Part shown: in pieces, positions 25,033 to 32,429 of the stretch
How the letters are laid out: each line of letters opens with the position of its first letter
Numbering within the stretch: position 1 is the stretch's first letter
Source: Lentisphaeria bacterium
GTDB taxonomy: Bacteria > Verrucomicrobiota > Lentisphaeria > Victivallales > UBA1829
NCBI GenBank assembly: GCA_017963105.1
Contig: JAGCTY010000030.1
Location: 1 to 37,172 of the forward strand
Direction of reading: 5' to 3'
DNA length: 37,172 nt
Program-made: the position numbers and the translations under genes
The notes under the pieces: model-generated
Told to the model about the DNA's origin: nothing
Database searches by the model: none
The model's input: the letters and a program-made list of their open reading frames with translations, nothing else

Positions 25033-25061
25033 TTGAAATAATCCAACGTCAGGTTTATATT
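25033..25061 (+). promoter_or_regulatory. Promoter of the DUF4160/DUF2442 pair
   Basis: TTGAAA (25033-25038), a 17-bp spacer and TATATT (25056-25061). The first start codon is only 29 bases beyond the -10, so the leader is short. Confidence 0.7.
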
Positions 25062-25089
25062 ATCTCCGTCAAACATAAGATTTCCTTTC

Positions 25090-25332
25090 ATGCCGTTCAT
25101 TTTCCGATACAAAGGCTTCGTCATCCGTTTCTGGTACTGTTTCGAGGAACGGCGCCGGCATGTTCACGCCATCAGCGACGAGGCAAACGTCAAGATATGG
25201 CTTGAACCGGAAATCTCCGTCGCGTCCGTCAAAGGGCGCATCAACCAGTCCATGCTCAACGAACTGCTTCAGGAGGTCAAACGAAATGAACAGCTTTGCC
25301 GAGATGCTTGGGATCAGTACATCGGAGAATAA
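25090..25332 (+). CDS. DUF4160 domain protein (first of a toxin-antitoxin-like pair)
   Basis: This 80-residue protein fits DUF4160: MPFIFRYKGFVIRFWYCFEE, then a HVHA segment (equivalent to the family's HIHV), KIWLEPEISVA, and a helix rich in Glu/Lys ending DAWDQYIGE. The family has no settled biochemical role. It is often encoded directly before DUF2442, and the pair is commonly listed among toxin-antitoxin-like modules (family knowledge, function unproven). Here the downstream DUF2442 gene begins 47 bases before this one ends, an unusually long overlap. The pair has its own promoter and terminator. Confidence 0.8.
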   Translation: MPFIFRYKGFVIRFWYCFEERRRHVHAISDEANVKIWLEPEISVASVKGRINQSMLNELLQEVKRNEQLCRDAWDQYIGE

Positions 25333-25735
25333 GACGTGCTTCCTCGGGACGACCGACGAGGGCATGGCGGTCCTGGTCAACGGAAAGGATTATTTCCTGC
25401 GCTATGCGGATTTCCCGTGGTTCGAATACTGCGGCGCAACGGAGCTGCGCGACCTCACGGCAGACCGCTGGGGCGTATACTGGAACACCATCGGCATCGA
25501 CCTGCCGATCGAGGCGCTGGAGCACCCGGAGAAGTTCCCCGAAAAGATTTCCGTGGAATCCTGGCTGAAAGCGAGAAGCCGCAGCGCCGCCCGCATCATG
25601 GGACAGGTCAAATCCGCCCGGAAGGCCGCCGCGAGCCGCCGCAACGGCTTGAAGGGCGGGCGTCCACACAAAAAGGAAACGTCTCCCCGCCGTTCGACTA
25701 CAGCGAAACATCGTTCCTCGCCCGAATCCGTCTAA
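25286..25735 (+). CDS. DUF2442 domain protein with basic GGRP tail
   Basis: This 149-residue protein overlaps the DUF4160 gene by 47 bases in another frame. Residues about 20-95 match DUF2442: an N-terminal beta hairpin, a YFLRYADFPWFEYC strand in place of the usual PL-x-WFP, then ELRDLTADRWGVYWNTIGIDLPIEAL, close to the family's IHWP-x-LDEDI-x-EGLL ending. After WLKARSRSAA comes a basic tail with ARKAAASRRNGLKGGRPHKKE, a GGRP ending that recurs in small antitoxin- or phage-type proteins and may bind nucleic acid (inference). ATG 25286 follows AGGAGG at 25271-25276. The earlier in-frame ATG at 25160 would lie deep inside the first gene. Confidence 0.72.
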   Translation: MNSFAEMLGISTSENKTCFLGTTDEGMAVLVNGKDYFLRYADFPWFEYCGATELRDLTADRWGVYWNTIGIDLPIEALEHPEKFPEKISVESWLKARSRSAARIMGQVKSARKAAASRRNGLKGGRPHKKETSPRRSTTAKHRSSPESV

Positions 25736-25769
25736 AATGGATTTCAAGTTATCATCTTTCATCCCCACG

Positions 25770-25803
25770 CCGGCGCTCGAATTTCACGGGCGCCGGATTT
25801 TTT
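25770..25803 (+). terminator. Intrinsic terminator of the DUF4160/DUF2442 pair
   Basis: CCGGCGC (25770-25776) pairs with GCGCCGG (25790-25796), then A and six T residues. The remainder of the gap to 26024 holds only an A-rich stretch and the next promoter. Confidence 0.85.
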
Positions 25804-25961
25804 CGCGTCTGTTTTTCACCCCTTCGACGGTCGAACGGCGCGTCCGCCCGGACGGCACGACAATCGGCAAAAAAACACGCAAAAAACAGTTTGGAAACGG
25901 TACAAAACGCGCCCATGCGCGAAAAATATAGAAAAAAGTCGAAGAAATCCGCATTTTCCGG

Positions 25962-25990
25962 TTGAAGAAACGGGTTTGACGGGGTATAGT
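25962..25990 (+). promoter_or_regulatory. Promoter of the SpoIIE phosphatase gene
   Basis: TTGAAG (25962-25967), a 17-bp spacer and TATAGT (25985-25990), about 35 bp before the ATG at 26025. It may serve the genes through 30798, since no terminator is evident between them. Confidence 0.6.
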
Positions 25991-26024
25991 TAAAGTTAAT
26001 TTGAATCTTCGTGGAGTTTGTCTC

Positions 26025-27434
26025 ATGTTCTGGCTTATTACTGGATTGGTCGTGCTGCTGCTCGTCGTCGGGCTGATCGCGCTGTATCAGCGCATCCGGA
26101 TCGCCCTGCTCCGCAGCAAGCTGGAGGACGCGATCCACTCCAACGCCCAGACCGGCAGCTACCTGAACATGTTCTCGCGCGGCGTCCGCCTGGCCGGGAA
26201 CAAAAACGAATGGATGAGCGTCACGGCGAAATATCTCTCCGACCTGATCCAGGCGGATTCCGTCTGCGTGTACCTGTACCGCGACGGCGCGTTCTTCCCG
26301 TCCGGCATGACCCCGCACTATCCGCTCCAGCTCTCGCGCCCCCTGCCCTGCGACCTGAACGATCCGGAGGCCAGGGATAGAATTCAATCCGCCGCGCCGA
26401 AAGACCTCGCCGAACTCATCCTCGCCACGGTCCTCGCGCACGAATCCCTGCTCATCAGCGACCCGCGGCATCCGCTCCTCACGAAAATCACGCACACCGA
26501 AACGGTGAAAACGTTCATCGCGGTCCCCATGATCTACGAGAAGAATCTCCTCGGCATCATCTGCGCCTCGAACAGCTCCGTGCCGTACCGCAAGGTCTTC
26601 ACCCAGGAGCAGGTCAACCGCCTGAACCTCCTCACCGCCCCGGTCGTCCTCGCCCGAAACATCCTGGCGATGTACGACCGCCTCAGCCAGCAGCAGCGCA
26701 TCTCGCAGGAGCTCGAATTCGCGCGCACTCTCCAGCGTTCGATGCTCCCGCCCGACTGTCCGCAGTGGGGCGGATTCTCCATCCAGGCCGTCTCCCGCGC
26801 GGCGAAGGAAGTCAGCGGCGACTTCTACGATTTCGTCGAAATCGACTCCAACCGCCTGCTGGTTGTGATCGGCGACGCCTGCGGCAAGGGCATCCCGGCG
26901 TGCCTCATCATGGCCATGACGCGCAGCTTCATCCGCGCCAACATCCCGCATTTCACCACGCTGAAGGCCCTGCTCTTCGAGCTGAACGACAACCTCTTCC
27001 GCGACATGGGCGACGGCCGCTACATCACGCTCGCCGTCTGCCTGCTGAACAAGAAGGAGAACACGCTCGAATACGCACGAGCCGGACATACGGAGCTGAT
27101 CCTGTACGTCCGCAACCACATCCGCAGCATCAACCCGAACGGCGCCGGGCTCGGGCTCTTCCCGTCCGAGCTCACCGAATACGATACGTTCAACACCCAG
27201 TTCGGTCCGCAGATGTCCATCATCATGTTCACCGACGGCATCAATGAGGCGGAAAATGCGCAGGGCGAACAGTTCGGCATCCAGCGCATCAAGGACTGCT
27301 TCATGACCTCGTGCGTCTCGCAGGAATCCCCGCGCGAAGCCGTCGCCAAGATCATGGACAGCGTCGACCGCTTCTCCCCCGCAAACGGTGAACAGGACGA
27401 CCGCACCGTCGTCGTCATCTCGCCCATTATTTGA
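26025..27434 (+). CDS. Membrane-anchored GAF-SpoIIE/RsbU-type serine phosphatase
   Basis: The 469-residue protein has an N-terminal membrane helix (residues 2-21), a GAF domain at about 45-215, a short coiled linker (YDRLSQQQRISQELEFARTLQRSMLPP), and a PP2C-like SpoIIE domain. Metal-binding motifs are Asp266 in SGDFYDF, Asp284 in GDACGKG, FTDGINEAEN near 403, and the final DDRTVVVI. Such enzymes dephosphorylate STAS-type anti-sigma antagonists, so this one should sense a signal through GAF and act in partner switching. No anti-sigma kinase or STAS gene is in the window. The frame begins with TTG at 26001, but ATG 26025 has GGAG eight bases upstream and is preferred. Confidence 0.92.
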   Translation: MFWLITGLVVLLLVVGLIALYQRIRIALLRSKLEDAIHSNAQTGSYLNMFSRGVRLAGNKNEWMSVTAKYLSDLIQADSVCVYLYRDGAFFPSGMTPHYPLQLSRPLPCDLNDPEARDRIQSAAPKDLAELILATVLAHESLLISDPRHPLLTKITHTETVKTFIAVPMIYEKNLLGIICASNSSVPYRKVFTQEQVNRLNLLTAPVVLARNILAMYDRLSQQQRISQELEFARTLQRSMLPPDCPQWGGFSIQAVSRAAKEVSGDFYDFVEIDSNRLLVVIGDACGKGIPACLIMAMTRSFIRANIPHFTTLKALLFELNDNLFRDMGDGRYITLAVCLLNKKENTLEYARAGHTELILYVRNHIRSINPNGAGLGLFPSELTEYDTFNTQFGPQMSIIMFTDGINEAENAQGEQFGIQRIKDCFMTSCVSQESPREAVAKIMDSVDRFSPANGEQDDRTVVVISPII

Positions 27435-27451
27435 AGAAAGGAACTTCATTC

Positions 27452-27847
27452 ATGAATCTCGTCTCGAAAATCGTCATCCTGATCGTTTCCGCCTGCGCGC
27501 TTTCCTTCCTCTGCGCATCCTCCTGCGCCTCCACCGAGGCGAAAAAACAGCAGCAGATGGCCGAGCTTACGCCCGAGCAGATCGCGAACATGACGCCCGA
27601 CGAGGTCGCGGAATACTACGCGAACCGCAACCGGCTCCGCGCCGAACAGGCAAAGCGGCAGGCCGAGGGAGAGGACGATGACGGATTCTCCTTCAAAGTC
27701 CACAGCGTCGAAAAACGCGAACGCCTCGGCAACGTGAACCAGCGACTGGAGGACAATGCCGCCAACGCCGTTTTCCCGTGGCAGAGCCACGACCCGCACC
27801 GAAGCGAATCCCTCCTCGGCCGCGGTTCCGCCGTCTATAACTGGTAA
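27452..27847 (+). CDS. Small secreted protein, possible lipoprotein, unknown function
   Basis: This 131-residue protein has a hydrophobic N-terminus (IVILIVSACALSFLCASSC). The CASSC end might be a lipobox with lipidation at the last Cys, but Ala at -3 is not ideal, so ordinary secretion is also possible. The mature part is polar. It repeats TPEQIANMTPDEVAEYYANRN, has a Glu/Asp-rich stretch and ends in GRGSAVYNW. I do not recognise a family. ATG 27452 is preferred to the upstream ATG at 27431 because AAAGGA (27437-27442) sits 9 bases before it. It is 17 bases after the phosphatase and 25 before hldD, so probably in the same transcript. Confidence 0.7.
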   Translation: MNLVSKIVILIVSACALSFLCASSCASTEAKKQQQMAELTPEQIANMTPDEVAEYYANRNRLRAEQAKRQAEGEDDDGFSFKVHSVEKRERLGNVNQRLEDNAANAVFPWQSHDPHRSESLLGRGSAVYNW

Positions 27848-27872
27848 AAAAACTTTGGAACTCCATACCTTC

Positions 27873-28877
27873 ATGAGCATCACGAATACCCAACACATCG
27901 TCACGGGCGCGGCCGGATTCATCGGCAGCGCCGTCGTCTGGGGCCTCAACCGCAGGGGCATCGACGACATCCTGATCGTCGACCACCTCGGCGAGTCCGA
28001 AAAATGGAAAAACCTCCGCGCGCTCCGCTACGCCGACTACATGGAGAAGGACGACTTCCTCCGCGAGATCGAAGCGAACGGACTGCCCGACACCGTAAAG
28101 GCTGTCATTCACCTCGGCGCGTGCTCCTCCACCACCCAGCTCGACGCCTCCTATCTTGTCCATAACAACTTCGAATACACCAAGCGTCTCGCCACGCTCT
28201 GCGCCGCGCGCGGCATCCGCTTCATCTACGCCTCCAGCGCCGCCACATACGGCGCGGGCGAACAGGGCTATTCCGACGCGATCGACGGCATCCCCGCACT
28301 CCGCCCGCTGAACATGTACGGCTACTCCAAGCAGATGTTCGACCTGTGGGCGATCCGCAACGGCCTCGTCAACTCCATCGCGGGCATGAAGTTCACCAAC
28401 GTCTTCGGCCCGAACGAACGCCACAAGGGCCCGATGCGCAGCATGGTCTGCCGCGCCTTCGAGCAGATCCGCGACACCGGAACCGTGAAGCTTTTCAAGT
28501 CCTGCCGCCCCGAGTATGCAGACGGCGAACAGAAACGTGATTTCGTGTATGTGAAGGACATCGTCGAGATGATCCTCTTCCTGCTCGACCGCCCGGACCT
28601 CTGCGGCATCTACAACGCCGGAAGCGGCCTTGCCGAGACCTGGAACGAGCTCGTTTCCGCCGTCTTCGACGCTATGGAGATGCCCCGCAGGATCGAATAC
28701 ATCGACATGCCGGAAATCCTCAAGGGCAAGTACCAGTACTACACCTGCGCAGACATGACCAAACTCCGTTCCGCAGGCTTCACCGGCGGACGCACCCCGC
28801 TCGCCGAAGCCGTCGCCGATTACGTCCGCGGCTACCTGCTCCCGGACAAATACCTCGGCGACGAACCCTCGAACTGA
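27873..28877 (+). CDS. hldD: ADP-L-glycero-D-manno-heptose-6-epimerase
   Basis: Epimerises ADP-D-glycero-D-manno-heptose to the L form, the activated heptose for the LPS inner core. It is a short-chain dehydrogenase-type epimerase of 334 residues with the NADP-binding TGAAGFIGS at 11-19, LGACSSTTQ at 81-89, YASSAATYG at 119-127, and catalytic Tyr149 and Lys153 (MYGYSK). NVFGPNERHKGPMRSM and QKRDFVYVKD are family signatures. The frame is open upstream inside the previous gene; ATG 27873 gives the shortest lead before the Rossmann strand but lacks a strong Shine-Dalgarno. The gene implies an outer membrane with heptose-containing LPS. Confidence 0.94.
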   Translation: MSITNTQHIVTGAAGFIGSAVVWGLNRRGIDDILIVDHLGESEKWKNLRALRYADYMEKDDFLREIEANGLPDTVKAVIHLGACSSTTQLDASYLVHNNFEYTKRLATLCAARGIRFIYASSAATYGAGEQGYSDAIDGIPALRPLNMYGYSKQMFDLWAIRNGLVNSIAGMKFTNVFGPNERHKGPMRSMVCRAFEQIRDTGTVKLFKSCRPEYADGEQKRDFVYVKDIVEMILFLLDRPDLCGIYNAGSGLAETWNELVSAVFDAMEMPRRIEYIDMPEILKGKYQYYTCADMTKLRSAGFTGGRTPLAEAVADYVRGYLLPDKYLGDEPSN

Positions 28878-28923
28878 AACAACCAACCTGACATAGCGGC
28901 AACCGCAAGGAACCCCCTCAATC

Positions 28924-29922
28924 ATGGCTAACGAACCAAAACTGAAAGTCGGCGTCATCGGCACCGGAGTCCTCGGCAAATACCACACCAACCTGTACCG
29001 CACCGCGCCTCACGCCGACCTTGTCGGCATCTACGACGCGGACCCGAAAGTCGCGGCGGACGCCGCCAAACAGTTCAATGTGCAGGCGTTCCAGGACCTC
29101 GACGAGCTCGTGGACCGCTGCGACGCCCTCACGGTCGCCGTCCCCGCCACGCTCCATTACGAATCCGTCATGCCGCTCCTGGAAAAGGGCAAGCACGTGC
29201 TCGTGGAGAAGCCCATCGACTCCGAGGTCGGCCGCGCCCGCGAAATGGTCCGCCTCGCCGGCGAAAAGGGCGTCGTGCTCGCCGTCGGCCATGTGGAACG
29301 CTTCAACCCGGCCATGGATTTTCTGGAGAAGAACCGCAACAACACGCTCTTCATCGAGGCGCACCGCCTCGCGAAATATCCCCCGCCGCGTCCCGGCCAC
29401 CTCCGCCGCGGCACTGAGGTCAGCGTCGTCATCGACCTCATGATCCACGACCTCGACCTCGTGCTCACCATGGTCGGGCAGGAGATCGAGAAATTCGACG
29501 CCGTCGGCGTCCCGATCCTCAGCAACACCGAGGACATCGCGAACGTCCGCATCAAGTTCGTGAACGGCGCGGTGGCGAACATCACCGCCAGCCGCATCAG
29601 CGCCGCCCCCATGCGCAAGTTCCGCGTCTTCCAGACCGATTCCTACATCTCCATGGACTACTCGAACAGCACCGGCGTCATCTACCGCAAGGGTTTCCTC
29701 GGCGTCGGCAAGAAGGACATCAAGTGCACGAACACAAACGCGCTCGCCGACGAGATCAACAATTTCGTCGACGCCGTGATCGCCACGAAGGCAGCCGGAA
29801 AGCTTGTCCCGCCGAAGGTCACAGGCGAACAGGGCCTCCGTGCGCTGGAACTCGCCGACGCCATCTGCCGCGAAATCCACGACTACAACTCCAAGTACGG
29901 GCTATACAAGTTCAAAAAGTAA
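28924..29922 (+). CDS. Gfo/Idh/MocA family oxidoreductase, possible nucleotide-sugar dehydrogenase
   Basis: The 332-residue protein has an N-terminal Rossmann domain (GVIGTGVLGKYH at 10-21) and the family EKP motif with the catalytic-type Lys at 95-97 (HVLVEKP). VGHVERFNPA at 121-130 is followed by a C-terminal alpha/beta domain. The GHVERFNP signature occurs in UDP-GlcNAc 3-dehydrogenase (GnnA)-like members and in uncharacterised relatives near lipid A genes (from memory). Its place between hldD and ispE is compatible with LPS precursor chemistry, but there is no gnnB-type aminotransferase beside it, so the substrate is open. AAGGA lies 12 bases before the ATG. Confidence 0.87.
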   Translation: MANEPKLKVGVIGTGVLGKYHTNLYRTAPHADLVGIYDADPKVAADAAKQFNVQAFQDLDELVDRCDALTVAVPATLHYESVMPLLEKGKHVLVEKPIDSEVGRAREMVRLAGEKGVVLAVGHVERFNPAMDFLEKNRNNTLFIEAHRLAKYPPPRPGHLRRGTEVSVVIDLMIHDLDLVLTMVGQEIEKFDAVGVPILSNTEDIANVRIKFVNGAVANITASRISAAPMRKFRVFQTDSYISMDYSNSTGVIYRKGFLGVGKKDIKCTNTNALADEINNFVDAVIATKAAGKLVPPKVTGEQGLRALELADAICREIHDYNSKYGLYKFKK

Positions 29923-29940
29923 GCCCTCGATGAATCAGCG

Positions 29941-30798
29941 ATGCTGACCTGCTCCAAAGTCAATCTTTCGCTCGCCGTCACCGCGAAACGCCCCGACGGC
30001 TACCACGACTTGGATTCGCTGTTCTATCCCTTCCGTAATCCGTCCGACGAGATCACCCTCAAGGACGCGCCCGCGGCGTCCGGCGTGACGATCCGCTGCG
30101 ACGCGCCTGGCGTCCCGCTCGAACCGGAGAAGAACCTCTGCGGCAAGGCTGTCTATGCGTACTGCAAAGCCGCCGGAATGAACGTCCCCGGACTTGTCAT
30201 CCATCTTGAAAAACACATCCCCGTGGCCGCCGGGATGGGCGGCGGGTCCGCCGACTGCGCGACCGTGCTCCGGCTCCTTCAGGAACGCTTTCACGCGCTC
30301 TCGCAGGAACAGCTGGAGGTCACGGCGTTTTCCCTCGGTGCGGACGTCCCGTTCTTCCTGAATCCGCGTCCCTCGCACGTGACCGGAGCGGGCGAAAGAA
30401 TCGTGCCCGTCGACGGTCTGCCGGAACGTCTTCCCCTTCTGCTCGCCGCGCCCCAATTCCCGGTCAGCGCGGCATGGGCGTATCAGCACATGGACCTCGC
30501 CCGCGCCGTCGCCGAGCCGCCGCGCACGAATGAGCTGATCGACGCCCTCCGCAGCCTCGACTACGAATCCGCCGCGCAGTTCATGCGGAACGACCTCGAA
30601 CATGCCCTGTTCGACAAGTTCCCCCTGCTGGTCCTCCTCCGCAGATTCCTGCTCGAAAACGGCGCGCTCCGCGTCATGGTCAGCGGCAGCGGCCCGACCC
30701 TACTCGCGCTCTTCCGCGACGATGCCGCGGCGCAGGCCGCATACGCCCGCGCCGACGCGGAATTCGACCCTTCTGTCCGATTCATCCTCCCCGCGTGA
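29941..30798 (+). CDS. ispE: 4-diphosphocytidyl-2-C-methyl-D-erythritol kinase
   Basis: IspE phosphorylates CDP-methylerythritol in the MEP route to isoprenoids, with ATP. This 285-residue GHMP kinase has the N-terminal CSKVNLSLAVTAKRPDGYHDL (Lys and Asn of the substrate site, then the conserved GYH), the ATP loop PVAAGMGGGSADCATV near 96-111, LGADVPFFL, and the C-terminal MVSGSGPTLLALF glycine loop. Length is normal. It begins 18 bases after the oxidoreductase with no clear Shine-Dalgarno, which suggests coupling. The last codons, encoding FILPA and the stop, are echoed by a 15-bp direct repeat beyond higBA. Confidence 0.95.
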   Translation: MLTCSKVNLSLAVTAKRPDGYHDLDSLFYPFRNPSDEITLKDAPAASGVTIRCDAPGVPLEPEKNLCGKAVYAYCKAAGMNVPGLVIHLEKHIPVAAGMGGGSADCATVLRLLQERFHALSQEQLEVTAFSLGADVPFFLNPRPSHVTGAGERIVPVDGLPERLPLLLAAPQFPVSAAWAYQHMDLARAVAEPPRTNELIDALRSLDYESAAQFMRNDLEHALFDKFPLLVLLRRFLLENGALRVMVSGSGPTLLALFRDDAAAQAAYARADAEFDPSVRFILPA

Positions 30799-30839
30799 AA
30801 AAAACACCGAAGCCGTTCAAACTTTTTCAGGAAAACCGC

Positions 30840-30868
30840 TTGACAACGCATATCCGATAGGTTATATT
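30840..30868 (+). promoter_or_regulatory. Strong promoter of higBA with candidate operator
   Basis: A perfect TTGACA (30840-30845), a 17-bp spacer and TATATT (30863-30868). Inside the spacer, TATCCGATA (30851-30859) is a small palindrome with 4-bp arms, well placed for autorepression by the HigA product (inference). Confidence 0.75.
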
Positions 30869-30890
30869 AGATACAAGAGGAAATCGGATC

Positions 30891-31247
30891 ATGAAAATGT
30901 TCAGACCGAAACCGAAGAAGAAGATATTCAAGCTTCTGACTCCCGTGAAGGAGTTTCTGCGCGACCAGCCCGGAGCCGTCAAGCAGGAACTCAATGGGCT
31001 GATTTGGAAACTTGAGGAGGACGGCTACCTGAACATGCCGCACGCGGAGAAGATCGAAGGTGAAAACATGTTTGCCATCCGCGTCATCCAAACCGGAAAC
31101 GTCCGCATTTTCTACGTTTATGGATTGAACAATGTGATTTACGGCATTCACGGTTACGTCAAGAAAACAGAACAGATACCTGACAGCGAACTCAAACAAG
31201 CCCGAATGGTACTGAAACGACTGATTCAAGGAGGCTACATAAAATGA
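30891..31247 (+). CDS. HigB/RelE-superfamily toxin (Gp49-like)
   Basis: Small basic protein of 118 residues with the RelE/HigB pattern: an N-terminal helix ending in ELNGLIWKLEEDG, then PHAEKIEGENMFAIRVIQTGNVRIFYVY, the core beta sheet, and YGIHGYVKKTEQIPDSELKQARMVLKRL, matching the L-x-HGF-x-KK-x-x-K-TP-x-x-EI-x-x-A segment of HigB-type mRNA endonucleases. These cut ribosome-bound mRNA. The toxin-first order and the following XRE gene are typical of higBA. AAGAGG lies 10 bases before the ATG. It overlaps the antitoxin by four bases (ATGA). Confidence 0.88.
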   Translation: MKMFRPKPKKKIFKLLTPVKEFLRDQPGAVKQELNGLIWKLEEDGYLNMPHAEKIEGENMFAIRVIQTGNVRIFYVYGLNNVIYGIHGYVKKTEQIPDSELKQARMVLKRLIQGGYIK

Positions 31248-31600
31248 AAGACCATGCCGATTACTGGACGGAAGAACAGATCGATGCCGACCTTGCCAGA
31301 ATTGCCGAGGAAATCAGGATCGGCAAGAAAAGCGAGGACGAACTGGAGCGCGACGCGTATTTCAACGATCCGGCGAACGCCGACGAGATCGCGGAGATGT
31401 TCGCACGCATGGAACTCGTCGAGACCCTGTACAAGGCCCGCCATGAAGCCGGCCTGACGCAGAAGGAACTGGCAAAACGCCTGGGCACGAACCAGACCTA
31501 CATCGCGGCGGTGGAACGCGGACGGAAGAACATCACGTTCTCCACGCTCGCGCGTTACGCCCGCGCCTGCGGGAAAAAAGTATCCATCACCCTGCTTTGA
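31244..31600 (+). CDS. HigA-type XRE-family antitoxin
   Basis: This 118-residue protein has an acidic N-terminal half (TEEQIDADLARIAEEIRIG..., about 1-60), likely the toxin-binding part, and a helix-turn-helix of the HTH_3 class at about 62-105 (TLYKARHEAGLTQKELAKRLG, then NQTYIAAVERGRKNITFSTLARYA). It should neutralise the preceding toxin and repress the operon through the palindrome in the promoter. A perfect AAGGAGG (31228-31234) precedes its ATG, far better than the toxin's site. That favours excess antitoxin. Confidence 0.9.
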   Translation: MKDHADYWTEEQIDADLARIAEEIRIGKKSEDELERDAYFNDPANADEIAEMFARMELVETLYKARHEAGLTQKELAKRLGTNQTYIAAVERGRKNITFSTLARYARACGKKVSITLL

Positions 31601-31643
31601 CCGCGCCTCATCCTCCCCGCGTAAAAACGGAGAAACGGTCATC

Positions 31644-32429
31644 ATGCCGCAGGACAACGATCAAAGCACCTCAACCGAGGAGAGAAGACCGCCGAAACCG
31701 TGGTGGCGGCAGTCGTGCCTGGAACTGCTCGCAAACGTCTATCGACCCTTCAAGGTCATCCTGTTCCCCCTCGCCCTCGGGGTCTGGATGCTGGGCTTGA
31801 TCTTCCGGTTTTCATTCTGGTTCTTCGATTGGCTTTGCGTCCATCCGCGCATGAAGCTTGCCGCGTTCCCCGCCCTGCTCGTCATTCCGGTAATGTTCCT
31901 CTGGCTCATGGGCGGCGGCATCAACCATACTTATATTCACTGGACCTATCTCGTCTCCCCTGAGGAAGCGGCGCCGTACGAATCGCCATTGCGCGAGCAG
32001 GTCTGCCCGGTTCTGACGGAAAAGTACGGACTGACGGAATGCGAGGTAACGTACACCCGACCCGGCAGGTGCAAACTGGGCCCCGATCGCAGGTTCGTCG
32101 GGATGCTGGAGGATACGGGCGGCGCGGTTTACTTCAAAATCGCATCCGCCGACCATGAACGCCGGATCGAGATCGCGCAGGACATCATCCGCATGAAACG
32201 CGAGCTGTCCGGCCTGCCGAAGTGTCCTTACGTTCTGGAATTCGAACGGCCGGAACGCCTGCTCGATTCGAGGACGGACGAAGCGAAATCCTTCGATGAT
32301 CCCGCCGCATGCGCCGTCATCGCGGGGATCGTGATCCCGGACGAGGAACGCGGCTACGACGGACGCGGGGACTGGCATTTCGACGATTTCACGCCGACTC
32401 CCGGCGAAGACGAGGAGGCGCAGCAATGA
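31644..32429 (+). CDS. Membrane protein of unknown function, paralogue of the next gene
   Basis: Unrecognised 261-residue protein. After a polar N-terminus, two hydrophobic stretches at about 33-62 and 70-92 are followed by an extracytoplasmic or cytoplasmic domain of about 170 residues. That domain has EKYGLTECEV and YFKIASADHERRIEIAQDIIRMK...YVLEFERPE, which align with EENGLKECPV and HFRIDAASPEQYGKITEDVIRLE...FILEFDHDKP in the next protein. The two are thus tandem paralogues. The tail is acidic. The GGAG before ATG 31644 lies just after the direct repeat, so the gene may be read from the higBA promoter. It overlaps the next gene by four bases. Confidence 0.75.
   Translation: MPQDNDQSTSTEERRPPKPWWRQSCLELLANVYRPFKVILFPLALGVWMLGLIFRFSFWFFDWLCVHPRMKLAAFPALLVIPVMFLWLMGGGINHTYIHWTYLVSPEEAAPYESPLREQVCPVLTEKYGLTECEVTYTRPGRCKLGPDRRFVGMLEDTGGAVYFKIASADHERRIEIAQDIIRMKRELSGLPKCPYVLEFERPERLLDSRTDEAKSFDDPAACAVIAGIVIPDEERGYDGRGDWHFDDFTPTPGEDEEAQQ

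Larger units (their letters stand above)
30782..31622 (+). repeat. 15-bp direct repeats bracketing higBA
   Basis: TCATCCTCCCCGCGT occurs at 30782-30796, the 3' end of ispE, and again at 31608-31622, just after higA. Both are followed by an A-rich run. Read in the ispE frame the first gives FILPA-stop and the second LILPA-stop. Confidence 0.85.
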
